Notes: generated from the letters alone by a model not told the origin. A stretch of 64,000 bases of DNA from Pseudomonas cremoris (GCF_014230465.1 NZ_JAAXCY010000008.1:1-64000); one strand, 5' to 3'; counted from the stretch's first letter, positions 43,410 through 52,963 are shown. Made by a program: numbers and translations.

Positions 43410-44762
43410 TTACACCACCAACGACAACAGCATGATGAAGATCAACGCCACGACGGACAGAATCGTCTCCATCGCCGTCCACGTCTTGAACGTCTCAGCC
43501 ACGGTCATATTGAAGTACTGCTTCACCAGCCAGAACCCCGCATCGTTGACGTGAGACAAGATCAACGACCCCGCCCCCGTCGCCAACACCAGCAGCTCAC
43601 GGTTGACGCCCGGAATCATCCCCACCACCGGCACCACAATGCCCGCGCCGGTAATGGTTGCCACCGTCGCCGAACCCGTTGCCACACGAATCACCGCCGC
43701 CACCAGCCACGCCAGCAGGATCGGGTTGATCTGCGCGTTCACCGCCATATGGCCGATCACGTCGCCCACACCGCTGGTCACCAGCATCTGCTTGAAGCCA
43801 CCACCGGCACCGATGATCAGGATGATCGCGGCGGTCGGCGCAAGGCTGGCGTCGAGCAGCTTGAGGATCTGCTTGGAGTGGATACCCTGGCGATGGCCAA
43901 AGGTGTACAGCGATAGCAGCAACGCCAGCAACAGGGCGGAGATCGGGTGACCGATCATGTCCATCCAGTTGCGCACGATGTGGCCGTCCGGCAAGCCGAT
44001 GTCAGCGAAGGTTTTGAGCAGCATCAGGAACACCGGCAGCAGCACGGTGATCAGGGTGATGCTGAAACTCGGCAGGCTTTTGTGTTCCGACTCGCGGGCC
44101 AGTTGGTCCACCAGTTCCTGGGACGGGTTGCCCGGGATGTACTTGGCAATGAACGTACCGAAAATCGGGCCGGCGATGATGGCAGTCGGCAACGCGACGA
44201 TCAGGCCGTAGAGGATGGTCTTGCCGATGTCCGCACCAAACACGCCGATGGCCAGCAGCGGGCCAGGGTGCGGAGGCACCAGGCCGTGCACCGCCGAGAG
44301 GCCGGCGAGCAGCGGGATACCGATCTTGATCAGCGACACACCAGTGCGGCGCGCGACAATAAACACCAGCGGGATCAACAGTACAAAACCGATCTCGAAG
44401 AACAGCGGGATGCCCACCAGGAACGCGGCGAACATCATGGCCCACTGAACCTTTTCCTTGCCGAAGGCGCGGATCAGGGTCTGGGCGATCTGATCGGCAC
44501 CGCCGGATTCGGCCATCATCTTGCCGAGCATCGTGCCCAGCGCGAGGATGATGCCGACAAAGCCGAGTACTCCGCCGAAACCGTCCTGGAACGCCTTGAT
44601 GATCTTGTCCACGGGCATACCCGAGGTCAGGCCGAGGAAGCCGGCCGCGATGATCAGTGCAATGAACGGGTGCACCTTGAACTTGGTGATCAGAACGATC
44701 AACCCGATGATAGTGACCACTGCATCTAGCAGCAGGTAAGACTCGTGGGACATGCCAAACAT
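43410..44762 (-). CDS. gntP: Gluconate:H+ symporter (GntP family)
   Basis: A 450-residue inner-membrane carrier with ~12 membrane segments (e.g. LLLDAVVTIIGLIVLITKF, VLGFVGIILALGTMLG, AMMFAAFLVGIPLFFEIGFVLLIPLVF). The diagnostic GntP motif GIPLFFEIGFVLLIP and LVPPHPGP (residues ~160-167) are both visible, typical for gluconate. It starts MFGMSHESYLLLDAVVT with AGGAGA upstream. It is downstream of gntK, with its own GntR operator in the gap, so it can be transcribed separately. Confidence 0.93.
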   Translation of the reverse strand: MFGMSHESYLLLDAVVTIIGLIVLITKFKVHPFIALIIAAGFLGLTSGMPVDKIIKAFQDGFGGVLGFVGIILALGTMLGKMMAESGGADQIAQTLIRAFGKEKVQWAMMFAAFLVGIPLFFEIGFVLLIPLVFIVARRTGVSLIKIGIPLLAGLSAVHGLVPPHPGPLLAIGVFGADIGKTILYGLIVALPTAIIAGPIFGTFIAKYIPGNPSQELVDQLARESEHKSLPSFSITLITVLLPVFLMLLKTFADIGLPDGHIVRNWMDMIGHPISALLLALLLSLYTFGHRQGIHSKQILKLLDASLAPTAAIILIIGAGGGFKQMLVTSGVGDVIGHMAVNAQINPILLAWLVAAVIRVATGSATVATITGAGIVVPVVGMIPGVNRELLVLATGAGSLILSHVNDAGFWLVKQYFNMTVAETFKTWTAMETILSVVALIFIMLLSLVV

Positions 44763-44818
44763 GGGGGGTCTCTCCTGTTTGTTGTTGTTATTAAAGCGGG
44801 TGTTGAATTTCCTGCCGC

Positions 44819-44832
44819 AGATAGCGCTATCT
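44819..44832. promoter_or_regulatory. GntR operator upstream of gntP
   Basis: AGATAGCGCTATCT is a perfect 14-bp palindrome, 57 bases 5' of the gntP start, in the gntK-gntP gap. It contains the TAGCGCT core known for Pseudomonas GntR. Confidence 0.8.
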
Positions 44833-44846
44833 TTTCTGGCAAAAAA

Positions 44847-45380
44847 TTACTTGGAAGGTTCGAAGCCGTGTTGCAGCCACCAGGCATTGGTTTGCTCGGC
44901 CAACGCCTCGACGCTGTCCACGCTGGCATTGAGGGCCAGGGTCAGCGGCTCGCCCACGGGCGATTCAAGGGTGGCGAACTGGCTGTCTATGAGGCTTGCC
45001 GGCATGAAATGATCAGGCCGATGGGACACGCGGTCGGACGCGACTTCACGGGTCAGCTCCAGAAACACGAAACCCAGGCCCGGCGCAGCTTCGCGCAGGT
45101 GGTCGCGGTATTTCTTTTTCAGCGCGGAACAGGTGAGTACCGGGTGTTCCCCGGCCTTGAGCGAGCGGCGCAATTCATCGCAGAGGATGTCGAGCCAGCC
45201 GGCACGGTCGTCATCGTTGAGGGGGTGGCCGGCGCTCATCTTTTCGATGTTCGCGGCAGGGTGGAAGCTGTCGCCTTCAATGGCGGTGGCGCCGTTCAGA
45301 CGGCACAGGGCTTCGCTGACGCTGGTCTTGCCACAGCCAGCAACACCCATGATGACCAGGGCAGTAACAGGTTGACTCAT
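44847..45380 (-). CDS. gntK: Gluconokinase
   Basis: A 177-residue P-loop kinase that phosphorylates gluconate to 6-phosphogluconate, feeding the Entner-Doudoroff pathway. Walker A is MGVAGCGKTS (residues ~11-20), and EGDSFHPAANIEKMSAGHPLNDDDRAGWL holds the gluconate-binding region; the LID-like part is YRDHLREA. ATG 45380 (MSQPVTALVIMG) fits the family length. A GntR operator lies 18 bases upstream of the start. gntP lies downstream. Confidence 0.92.
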   Translation of the reverse strand: MSQPVTALVIMGVAGCGKTSVSEALCRLNGATAIEGDSFHPAANIEKMSAGHPLNDDDRAGWLDILCDELRRSLKAGEHPVLTCSALKKKYRDHLREAAPGLGFVFLELTREVASDRVSHRPDHFMPASLIDSQFATLESPVGEPLTLALNASVDSVEALAEQTNAWWLQHGFEPSK

Positions 45381-45397
45381 GAAACACCTCAGGACGC

Positions 45398-45411
45398 AGA
45401 TAGCGCTACCT
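45398..45411. promoter_or_regulatory. GntR operator upstream of gntK
   Basis: AGATAGCGCTACCT differs from the perfect gntP site by one base. It ends 18 bases from the gntK ATG, where bound GntR would block transcription. Confidence 0.78.
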
Positions 45412-45549
45412 TTGCACGCTGTAAGGCTAGTGCAAAAACAGGCTTTTCCCGCGCCGTCTTGTCTTTTTTTATGGAGTGACGCGTGCATCCGCTCCAATGA
45501 TTTGAACGGGATCAGGCAACCCGACGTTCAAGCATTTGCAGCCTTTTGG

Positions 45550-45563
45550 AGACAGCGCTACCT
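45550..45563. promoter_or_regulatory. GntR operator upstream of gntR
   Basis: AGACAGCGCTACCT differs from the gntP site at two positions and ends 33 bases from the gntR ATG, in line with autorepression. Confidence 0.72.
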
Positions 45564-45596
45564 TAGTGCCTCGATTTTTGTTTGGCAAGCCGCCTG

Positions 45597-46625
45597 ATGA
45601 CCTCCAAGAACGATAAAAAATTGCGCACCACGGGTCGTCCGACCCTTAACGAAGTCGCCCGCCTGGCTGGCGTCAGCCCGATTACCGCCTCCCGCGCGTT
45701 GCGCGGCATCAGCACCGTGGCCACCGAACTGGTGGAAAAAGTGCAAAAGGCCGCCAGCGAACTGAACTACGTGGTCAACCCCGCCGCCCGCGCCCTCGCC
45801 TCGGCGCAGAGCCATTCGGTGGTAGTGATCGTACCGTCGCTGTCCAACCTGCTGTTTATCGAAACCCTCGAAGCCATCCACCAGGTGCTGCGGCCCAAGG
45901 GTTTTGAAGTGCTGATCGGCAACTCCCACTACTCCCGTGACGAAGAAGAAAACCTGCTGCGCAACTACATGGCCTACCAGCCACGGGGTTTGCTGTTGAC
46001 CGGCTTCGACCGCACCGAAAGCGCCCGACGAATGGTCGAGGCTAGCAATGTGCCCTGCGTCTACATGATGGACCTGGACCCCAACGCCGGCGTGAACTGC
46101 GTGGGTTTCTCGCAGTTGGCCGCGGGTGAAACGGCGGCGGCGCATCTGCTGTCCCGTGGGCGCAAGCGCCTGGCTTATATAGGTGCGCAGTTGGACCAAC
46201 GCACCTTGCTGCGCGGCGAAGGCTTCCGCCGCGCACTGCAACAGGCGGGCCTGTATGACCCGGCGCTGGAAGTGCTGACGCCACGCCCGTCCTCCGTGGG
46301 CCTGGGCGGTGAGTTGTTCTTGCAGTTGCTGGCGACTCATCCGGATGTGGACGCGATCTTCTTTGGTAACGATGACTTGGCTCAGGGCGCGCTGTTGGAA
46401 GCGATGCGCCACGGCATCAACGTACCCGAGCGGGTGGCGGTGCTGGGCTTCAACGACTTGCCGGCCTCATCCTTCATGGTGCCGCGCCTGAGCAGCATCA
46501 GCACCCCACGAGAAGCGATTGGTCGGCGCTCGGCCGAGCATTTGTTGACGATCATGGCGGGGAACAAAGTGGCCAAGCCGGTGGTGGATATGGGGTTTGA
46601 GTTGCAGGTGCGGGAGAGCACCTGA
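45597..46625 (+). CDS. gntR: Gluconate utilisation repressor GntR (LacI family)
   Basis: A 342-residue LacI-type repressor. The HTH is PTLNEVARLAGVSPITASRALRGIS (~residues 15-39), followed by the hinge VVNPAARALASAQSHSVVVIVPSL and a periplasmic-binding-like sensor domain ending VPRLSSISTPREAIGRRSAEHLL. Gluconate or 6-phosphogluconate is the expected inducer. ATG 45597 follows an in-frame TTG at 45582. It is divergent from gntK, and all three AGAYAGCGCTAYCT operators in the region are presumably its sites. Confidence 0.92.
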   Translation: MTSKNDKKLRTTGRPTLNEVARLAGVSPITASRALRGISTVATELVEKVQKAASELNYVVNPAARALASAQSHSVVVIVPSLSNLLFIETLEAIHQVLRPKGFEVLIGNSHYSRDEEENLLRNYMAYQPRGLLLTGFDRTESARRMVEASNVPCVYMMDLDPNAGVNCVGFSQLAAGETAAAHLLSRGRKRLAYIGAQLDQRTLLRGEGFRRALQQAGLYDPALEVLTPRPSSVGLGGELFLQLLATHPDVDAIFFGNDDLAQGALLEAMRHGINVPERVAVLGFNDLPASSFMVPRLSSISTPREAIGRRSAEHLLTIMAGNKVAKPVVDMGFELQVREST

Positions 46626-46660
46626 AAGCGCCCTCGAAAACCGGGTTTAACACGATCCCT

Positions 46661-46792
46661 GTAGTGAGCGGGCTTGTCCCGCGCTGGGTGGCGAAGCCGC
46701 CCCAATAAGACTGCCTCGGTGTTTCAGGAAGACCGAATTGCTTGGGTTTAGGGCGGCTTCGCCACCCAGCGCGGGACAAGCCCGCTCACTAC
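46661..46792. repeat. Long inverted repeat, second REP family (GTAGTGAGCGGGC...)
   Basis: Two 42-base arms (46661-46702 and 46751-46792) are perfect complements, beginning GTAGTGAGCGGGCTTGTCCC, and enclose a 48-base centre. A compact copy of the same family lies at 50441-50510. Being perfect over 42 bases, this copy looks recent. Confidence 0.9.
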
Positions 46793-46846
46793 AAAAATGT
46801 GACCAGCCCTGCTAGATTGGCCGCTCTCCACCGCAAGGAAAGCACC

Positions 46847-47479
46847 ATGGGACACTCATTGAAAATCCTCGGCCGCACGTCCTCCATCAACGTGCGCAAA
46901 GTGCTGTGGACTTGCCAGGAACTGGGCATCGACTACCAGCGCGAAGACTGGGGCATCGGCTACACCCCCACCCAATCCCCCGAGTTCCTGGCGCTGAACC
47001 CCAACGCCCAGGTGCCGGTGCTGATCGACGACCACGGCGTGCTGTGGGAGTCCAACACCATCTGCCGCTATCTGGTCGGCCTCTACCAACGCGATGACTT
47101 GCTGCCCGTCGAGCCCGCGCCACGCGCCCGCGTGGAGCAATGGATGGACTGGCAGGCCACCGAACTCAACCCATCCTGGGGCTATGCGTTCCACGCGCTG
47201 GTGCGCCAGAACCCGGACTACCAAGACCCGCAGCGCATCCAGGCCGGCGTGCAAGCCTGGAACGACAAGATGGGCCTGCTTGAACAACAACTCATCAAGA
47301 CCGGCGCCTTTGTGGCCGGCAGTGAATTCACCCTGGCTGATATCCTCGTCGGCCTGTCGGTGCACCGCTGGCGCAACGCACCGCTGGACCACCCGCCCTA
47401 CCCCGCTGTCGAGGCGTACTACCAACGCCTCAGCCAGCGCCCCGGCTTCCAAGCCTTTGCCCTCGATGGCCATAACTAA
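46847..47479 (+). CDS. Glutathione S-transferase family protein
   Basis: A 210-residue GST. The N-terminal thioredoxin-like domain is LKILGRTSSINVRKVLWTCQELGIDYQREDWG (Ser12-13 region in the position of the catalytic residue) with the cis-Pro and Glu/Ser of NAQVPVLIDDHGVLWESNTICRYL. The helical C-terminal domain ends with FTLADILVGLSVHRW. It most resembles the GstB/beta-like GSTs. AAGGAAAG lies just before the ATG. It follows the inverted repeat directly and precedes the epimerase gene by 15 bases, so the pair may be an operon. Confidence 0.9.
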   Translation: MGHSLKILGRTSSINVRKVLWTCQELGIDYQREDWGIGYTPTQSPEFLALNPNAQVPVLIDDHGVLWESNTICRYLVGLYQRDDLLPVEPAPRARVEQWMDWQATELNPSWGYAFHALVRQNPDYQDPQRIQAGVQAWNDKMGLLEQQLIKTGAFVAGSEFTLADILVGLSVHRWRNAPLDHPPYPAVEAYYQRLSQRPGFQAFALDGHN

Positions 47480-47494
47480 AACAAGGACGACACC

Positions 47495-48232
47495 GTGAAA
47501 GGACTCAACGTACTGCTAACCGGCGCTTGCGGCCGAATCGGCAAGACGTTTTTCGAAGCCTCGAAAGACCGCTACCGCTTCACCCTCACCGACCGCATTG
47601 CGCCGGATTTTGCCCTCGGCGAACACCGTTTCGTGCATGCCGACCTCAGCGACAAAACCAGCCTGGCCGCCCTGCTCGATGGCATCGACGTGATCGTGCA
47701 CCTGTCGGGCATCCCCCACGCCAGCGCGTCGTTCGATGAGTTGCTGCCCAACAACATCCTCGCCACCACCTATTTGTTCGAGGCCGCTGTGGCCGCCGGG
47801 GTGAAACGCCTGGTGTTCGCCAGCAGCGCGCAAACCATCGAAGGCTACCCGGTGGACCGCCAGATCACCCCCGGCATGCAAGTAATGCCGGCCAACCTGT
47901 ATGGCGTGAGTAAATGCTACGGCGAGGCGCTGTGCGGTTTCTATGCGTCGAAAACCCCACTGTCGACGATTGCCCTGCGTATTGGCGCCTTCGAATTCCC
48001 CGAGACCCACGACCTCAACAACGCGCGCGACCTCAGCGCCTGGCTCAGCCCTCGCGATGCGGTGCACCTGCTGCAGCGCTCGGTAGAGGCCGAGGGCGTG
48101 AAGCACCTGATCGCCCATGGCATTTCCAATAACCGTTTCAAGCGCCTGGACCTGAGCGAAACCACGCGAGTACTGGGCTATCAGCCCCAGGATGACGCGT
48201 TCCAGGAGTTTGAGATTCCCATCACCTACTGA
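47495..48232 (+). CDS. NAD-dependent epimerase/dehydratase (uronate dehydrogenase-like)
   Basis: A 245-residue extended SDR. The nucleotide motif is VLLTGACGRIGKTF (GxxGxxG, residues 6-19), with VHLSGIPHASASFDELL, the Ser in VFASSAQTIEGYP, and YxxxK as LYGVSKCYGEALC (Tyr ~136, Lys ~140). GIP/HxxxxF and the length resemble bacterial uronate dehydrogenases, which oxidise galacturonate or glucuronate, but the match is not specific. The start is GTG with AAGGACGA upstream. It is next to a GST and an MFS gene. Confidence 0.82.
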   Translation: MKGLNVLLTGACGRIGKTFFEASKDRYRFTLTDRIAPDFALGEHRFVHADLSDKTSLAALLDGIDVIVHLSGIPHASASFDELLPNNILATTYLFEAAVAAGVKRLVFASSAQTIEGYPVDRQITPGMQVMPANLYGVSKCYGEALCGFYASKTPLSTIALRIGAFEFPETHDLNNARDLSAWLSPRDAVHLLQRSVEAEGVKHLIAHGISNNRFKRLDLSETTRVLGYQPQDDAFQEFEIPITY

Positions 48233-48372
48233 ATCCCAGCGCTATAAAAGCGTTGAAAGCGAAGCCCCGGCGCAATAAATCGGTGAATGGGCCGCCAAAC
48301 AAGCACAACTTCACAATCACCGATTTCCGTTAGCCAGCTAAGATTCCAGGTCACTGCCCCTGGAATCTCCCT

Positions 48373-49788
48373 ATGTCCACACTGACCGCCTCAGCCACGG
48401 ACGGCATCGACCCGATCCGTGCCGCCCATATCAGCGCACGCATTGACCGCTTGCCCGCCGTCGCCACCGTCTGGCGCCTGGTGGCGTTGCTCTCGATCGG
48501 CGGCTTTTTCGAGCTGTATGACCTGTTCCAGACCGCCTATATCAGCCCCGGCCTGATCAGCGACGGGATTTTTCACACCGGCAGTGAAGGGGTGTTCGGC
48601 TTCTCGGACCAGGCGGCCTTTGCTTCGGCAACCTTCCTGGGCCTGTTCCTCGGCGCCAGCCTGCTCAGCCCTATCGCCGACCGCTTCGGACGGCGGGCGA
48701 TCTTCACCTTTGCGTTGATCTGGTACACCGTCGCCACGGTGTTGATGGGTATTCAGACCTCTGCCGTGGGCATCATCTGCATGCGTTTCCTGGTGGGCAT
48801 TGGCCTGGGGATCGAGCTGGTCACCATCGACGCCTACCTCTCGGAACTGGTGCCCAAGCGCATGCGCAGCTCGGCGTTTGCCTTTGCGTTTTTTATCCAG
48901 TTTCTGTCGGTGCCGGCGGTGGCGTTGATGTCGTGGTGGCTGGTGCCCCAGGCACCGTTCGGCGTGTCCGGCTGGCGTTGGGTGGTGTTGTCGAGTGCGG
49001 TGTTTGCGCTGTTTATCTGGCAACTGCGCAAACGCCTGCCGGAGTCACCGCGCTGGCTCGCGCAAAAAGGTCGATTCGAGGAAGCCGGTGCAATCATGGA
49101 CACCCTGGAGGCGCGCTGCCAGAAGGACCATGGCAAGCCGCTGGATGAGCCGGAACCGGAGGCCGTCAGCGTGCAAGGCAGCGGCCGCTTTGCCGATATC
49201 TGGCAACCGCCGTACCGCCGTCGCGCGTTGATGTTGATCGTGTTCCATGTGTTCCAGGCCATCGGCTTCTTCGGCTTCGGCAATTGGCTGCCGGCGCTGC
49301 TGTCGGGCCAGGGCGTCAGCGTGACCCACAGCCTGCTCTACGCCTTCATCATCACCCTTGCCTACCCACTGGGGCCGCTGCTGTTCGTGAAGGTGGCCAA
49401 CCGCTTTGAAAACAAATGGCAAATCGTCGGCTCGGCGCTGGGCGCGATGATCTTCGGCAGCCTGTTTGCCCTGCAAACCACAGCAGTGGGCCTGCTGATC
49501 TGCGGAGTGATGATCACCTTCTGCAATGCCTGGCTGAGCTTCAGTTACCACTCGTATCAAAGCGAGTTGTTCCCCACCAACATCCGCGCGCGGGCGGTGG
49601 GGTTCTGCTATTCGTTCAGCCGCTTGTCCACGGTGTTCAGCAGCCTGTTGATCGGTTTTATCCTGGAACACCTGGGCACACCGGGCGTGCTGGCGTTTAT
49701 TGCCAGCAGCATGTTGATCGTGATGATCACCATCAGTTGGTTCGGGCCGCGTACGCGCAACCTGGCGTTGGAAAATATCGCCCATTGA
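48373..49788 (+). CDS. MFS transporter, sugar/metabolite type
   Basis: A 471-residue carrier with 12 membrane helices. Loop 2-3 has ADRFGRRAIF (residues ~105-114, A-motif DRxGRR) and the PESPRWL motif after helix 6 (~residue 218), both signs of the sugar-porter/aromatic acid class. The first helix is preceded by ~35 cytoplasmic residues, and IGGFFELYDLFQTAYISPGL is its start. It probably imports an organic acid or sugar, perhaps the substrate of the adjacent dehydrogenase. ATG 48373 is preceded only by weak purines (GGAATC). Confidence 0.88.
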   Translation: MSTLTASATDGIDPIRAAHISARIDRLPAVATVWRLVALLSIGGFFELYDLFQTAYISPGLISDGIFHTGSEGVFGFSDQAAFASATFLGLFLGASLLSPIADRFGRRAIFTFALIWYTVATVLMGIQTSAVGIICMRFLVGIGLGIELVTIDAYLSELVPKRMRSSAFAFAFFIQFLSVPAVALMSWWLVPQAPFGVSGWRWVVLSSAVFALFIWQLRKRLPESPRWLAQKGRFEEAGAIMDTLEARCQKDHGKPLDEPEPEAVSVQGSGRFADIWQPPYRRRALMLIVFHVFQAIGFFGFGNWLPALLSGQGVSVTHSLLYAFIITLAYPLGPLLFVKVANRFENKWQIVGSALGAMIFGSLFALQTTAVGLLICGVMITFCNAWLSFSYHSYQSELFPTNIRARAVGFCYSFSRLSTVFSSLLIGFILEHLGTPGVLAFIASSMLIVMITISWFGPRTRNLALENIAH

Positions 49789-49922
49789 CGGCAACGGTTG
49801 GCCGCCGGTAGGACAACCCTTGCCGCAACGGCCAGTCCCGCCCCAATAAAACCGGGCACTTCACCTGCGGCACGCTATTTGCTCCACCGGTGGCACACGA
49901 ATATTTCCACAGGTGACCGATC

Positions 49923-50432
49923 ATGCTGGTTAACAACAACACCCAAGCCGTGTCGACGATCCAACAGCTCAAGCGCGCCGACATGGACCCGGCCAACGCC
50001 GCCGCCAGCGCGCTCTACAGCGGTGCCGTGCAAGCAGCGCAGCAAAGCGTGACCGTGCCGGCTGCGCAGAAGGAGCTGGACAAGGCCAACGATCGTATCG
50101 ATGAAGCCTTCGCCAAGACCCGTGTGCAGCTGCAAGCCACCACCGCAGCCACCACGGCAACGACGGATGTGCCGGCAGCCGGTTCCAGCACCAGCACCGC
50201 CCGTGCTGACTTCACCGACTACATGAGCAAATCCCCGGCCGAGCGCATCCGTGAGCAATTGCTCAAGGAACAGGGCTTGACCGAGGCGGATGTGCAGAAC
50301 ATGTCCCAGGAAAAACAGGACGCGATTGCCAAGCAAGTGGCGGACCGTGTGAAACAGCAGCAAGAGCAGCAGGTAGCGGCGAAAGCCACTGACCCGGCGC
50401 AAACCGTGAAAGAAACCCTGGCCGCAATCTAA
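49923..50432 (+). CDS. Uncharacterised Ala/Gln-rich protein
   Basis: A 169-residue polar protein, no signal peptide or membrane helix. The first third (TIQQLKRADMDPANAAASALYSGAVQAAQQSVTVPAAQKELDKAND) is helical; residues ~75-100 are a Thr/Ala-rich linker (TTAATTATTDVPAAGSSTST); the last third (DYMSKSPAERIREQLLKEQGLTEADVQNM...) is helical and charged. No family is recognised. It resembles short Pseudomonas proteins found beside genes of unknown function. Codon use agrees with neighbours, so the gene is likely real. The hairpin of the second REP family follows its stop. Confidence 0.7.
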   Translation: MLVNNNTQAVSTIQQLKRADMDPANAAASALYSGAVQAAQQSVTVPAAQKELDKANDRIDEAFAKTRVQLQATTAATTATTDVPAAGSSTSTARADFTDYMSKSPAERIREQLLKEQGLTEADVQNMSQEKQDAIAKQVADRVKQQQEQQVAAKATDPAQTVKETLAAI

Positions 50433-50440
50433 GCTTGGCT

Positions 50441-50510
50441 TGTAGTGAGCGGGCTTGTCCCGCGCTGGGGGGGCGAAGCCGCCCAGCGCGGGACAAGCCC
50501 GCTCACTACA
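50441..50510. repeat. Hairpin of the second REP family
   Basis: TGTAGTGAGCGGGCTTGTCC... and its exact complement (29 bases each) enclose GGGGCGAAGCCG. It fills the gap between two convergent stop codons, abutting the chemoreceptor stop, so it may end both transcripts. Confidence 0.9.
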
Positions 50511-51830
50511 TTATTGCAACTGCAAGGTGGAGTTGAACTGGCTGATCGCATCCACCACATGCCGTGACCCCTCCTGAATCTCCAGGATCACCTGCCCCGC
50601 CTCATTCGCCAGCTCCACCCCAAGCCCTGTGCGGCTCAAGCTCGACTGCATGCTCGACACCGCGCTCAGCGACAGGTCGTGGTTCTTGCGCACCACATCC
50701 ACAATCTCCACCGTCGCCTGGCTGGTTCGTGCCGCGAGGCTGCGCACCTCATCGGCCACCACCGCAAACCCACGCCCATGCTCACCGGCCCGTGCCGCTT
50801 CAATGGCCGCATTGAGCGCGAGCATATTGGTCTGCTCGGCAATGCTGCGGATGGTCTGCACGATGGCGCCGATAATGTCGGACTGCTTGCTCACCGCATC
50901 GATGCTTTGCGCCGCCTGGTTCAGGTCGTGGGAAATTTCTTCGATGATTTGTACGGTTTGCTGCACCACCTCCGAGCCCTTGCGGGCGCAGGCGTCGTTT
51001 TGTACTGAGGTGGCGTGGGCCGAATCGGCGGCGGTGCGCAGGGTGGTGACTTGATCCGTGATGTCGCTGGCGAACTTCACTACTTTGTACAAGCGCCCAT
51101 TGGTGTCGAAGATCGGGTTATAGGACGCCTCCAGGAACAGTGTCTTGCCGTATTTGTTTTTGCGCTCGAAGCGGTGCGAGTGGTATTCGCCACGGTTGAG
51201 CGACGCCCAAAACGCCTTGTAGGCCGGTGATTCCACTTCGCTACGATGGCAGAACATGCTGTGGTGCTGGCCGATGATTTCCTCGCGCGAGTACTGCACG
51301 GTGCGCAAAAAGTTGTCGTTGGCGTTGAGGATCTGGCCCTGTGGGGTGAACTCGATCACCGCCATGGAACGGCCGATGGCGTCGATCAGGCTCTGGTTTT
51401 CGTGTTCATGGTGAACCCGCGCGGAAATGTCCGACGCCACCTTGATCACGCTTTGCACCTGTTTGTCGCTGTCCAGCACCGGCATGTAGCTGGCTTCCAG
51501 CCACACTTCCTGGCCGCGTTTGTTCAAACGCATGAACGTGCCACTGATGGCCTCGCCCCGCGCCAAATCACGCCAGAGCTTGGCGTAGGCCTCGGTGTGG
51601 GTATAGGCCTCCTCGCAGAAGAGACGATGATGCTTGCCGCGAATCTCCTCGGCGCTGTAGCCCATGGTTTTGCAAAAGTTGTCGTTGGCGTCGAGGATCA
51701 CGCCATTGCGGTCAAACTCGATCATCGCCATGGAACGGCTGATGGCGGCGAGCTTGGCGTTGGCTTCGGTAAGGGCGCAGGCGAAACGTTCGATTTCAAG
51801 CAGGTCGGATTTGTGATGGCGGTTGAACAT
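50511..51830 (-). CDS. PAS-PAS methyl-accepting chemotaxis protein, BdlA-like (second copy)
   Basis: A 439-residue cytoplasmic chemoreceptor, the paralogue of the gene at 17579. PAS1 (~25-140, [39 protein letters not shown]) and PAS2 (~150-260, [39 protein letters not shown]) are followed by a short MCP domain with tip [44 protein letters not shown]. There are no membrane segments. ATG 51830 ([10 protein letters not shown]) has AAGGGTGA upstream. BdlA family receptors link c-di-GMP changes to biofilm dispersal; two copies here may sense different cues. Confidence 0.87.
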   Translation of the reverse strand: MFNRHHKSDLLEIERFACALTEANAKLAAISRSMAMIEFDRNGVILDANDNFCKTMGYSAEEIRGKHHRLFCEEAYTHTEAYAKLWRDLARGEAISGTFMRLNKRGQEVWLEASYMPVLDSDKQVQSVIKVASDISARVHHEHENQSLIDAIGRSMAVIEFTPQGQILNANDNFLRTVQYSREEIIGQHHSMFCHRSEVESPAYKAFWASLNRGEYHSHRFERKNKYGKTLFLEASYNPIFDTNGRLYKVVKFASDITDQVTTLRTAADSAHATSVQNDACARKGSEVVQQTVQIIEEISHDLNQAAQSIDAVSKQSDIIGAIVQTIRSIAEQTNMLALNAAIEAARAGEHGRGFAVVADEVRSLAARTSQATVEIVDVVRKNHDLSLSAVSSMQSSLSRTGLGVELANEAGQVILEIQEGSRHVVDAISQFNSTLQLQ

Positions 51831-51997
51831 GGTCAGATCACCCTTGATTCCCGGCGCCTGGAAGGCGCATTCCATTCTTCAGTTGGATAGTGCTGGCAAA
51901 CCTTCATGGGGAAAAAACCATCCGAATCGCTTTTATATGGCAAGCGTCATCACGGTTCTGGGTGAGCATAGACAGGGCTTGGCGCTATGCAAGGCCA

Positions 51998-52867
51998 CTA
52001 GTCAGCCAGCATTTTTAACAATGCGCAGGTGGCGGCCGATGGCGGGCGGGCTGGAGAACTGACCAAGGCGAATTCGCGGTGCAGCGGCACCGTCAACGGC
52101 ATCACGCGCAAGCCGTTGCGTTGCGCTGGCAAGGCCATTTCCGGCACCAGCGTCACACCGACACCTTCTCGCACCAGGCTGAAGGCGCTGCTCCATTCGC
52201 GCACTTCCACGCGGATATCGCGTAATGTCAGCCCCGCTGCGGCGCCCAGGCTGCGGGCGTTGGCGGTGCAACCACCGGTGGCGAGCACGAAGGGTTGGTC
52301 GAGCAGCTCTTCCAAAGACACCGTGGCATCCGCCGGGCGTAGCGCCAGGGCGTGATGGGTCGGCAGCACTGCCATCCAGAAATCGCGGCCCAGCACGGTG
52401 GCGTTGCGCTCGGGCTTGGGGTTGAGCACCACGCCGAGGTCGATCAGGTCGGCGTCGAGCAGCGTGTGCACTTCGTTATCGGTGACATCCAGGGTGGTGA
52501 CTTCGATGCCAGGATAAAGCTGCCCAAAACGCTGCAACAGCGGCGTCAGAAAGGTCGCCAGCACCATGGGGAAACTGGCGATGCGGATCGTCCCACGCAG
52601 TGTGGGCTTGGCGGCATCCACAGTGCTGCGAATGGCCTGCAATGCGCCCAACATCACCCGCGCCTGCTCGATCACACTCAACCCCAAGGCCGTGGGCAAG
52701 GTCTTGCGCGGCTCACGGGTAAACAGTTGCGCACCCAAGGTTGCCTCCATACCGGCCATCGCTTGGCTGGCGGCGGACTGGGTCATGCCCACGCGCTCGG
52801 CGGCGGCGGTGATGCTGCCGTGATCGGCCACGGCGACCAGCAAGCGCCAGTGCATCAGGTTCATCAT
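51998..52867 (-). CDS. LysR-type transcriptional regulator
   Basis: A 289-residue LysR protein with HTH HWRLLVAVADHGSITAAAERVGMTQSAASQAMAGMEATLGAQLFTREPRKTLPTALGLSVIE (residues ~6-67). The effector domain holds LDADLIDLGVVLNPKPERNATVLGRDFWMAVLP. Its start is ATG 52867 or the next codon. It is divergent from the GST gene at 52964, with 96 bases between, and probably regulates it. Confidence 0.88.
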   Translation of the reverse strand: MMNLMHWRLLVAVADHGSITAAAERVGMTQSAASQAMAGMEATLGAQLFTREPRKTLPTALGLSVIEQARVMLGALQAIRSTVDAAKPTLRGTIRIASFPMVLATFLTPLLQRFGQLYPGIEVTTLDVTDNEVHTLLDADLIDLGVVLNPKPERNATVLGRDFWMAVLPTHHALALRPADATVSLEELLDQPFVLATGGCTANARSLGAAAGLTLRDIRVEVREWSSAFSLVREGVGVTLVPEMALPAQRNGLRVMPLTVPLHREFALVSSPARPPSAATCALLKMLAD

Positions 52868-52963
52868 GGCAGTAGCAGTCCTTATGGCAGGGGTCTGAAG
52901 GTTTAATTTTACGCACGGTGCCATGCCCGCGAGACTGGCGCAAACCCTAAGGAGCTGCCCTCG

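Noticed and set aside
48236..48246. AGCGCTA upstream of the MFS gene at 48373 as a GntR site
   Set aside because: Only the core matches; the flanks AGAY and YCT are missing, so it is likely chance.
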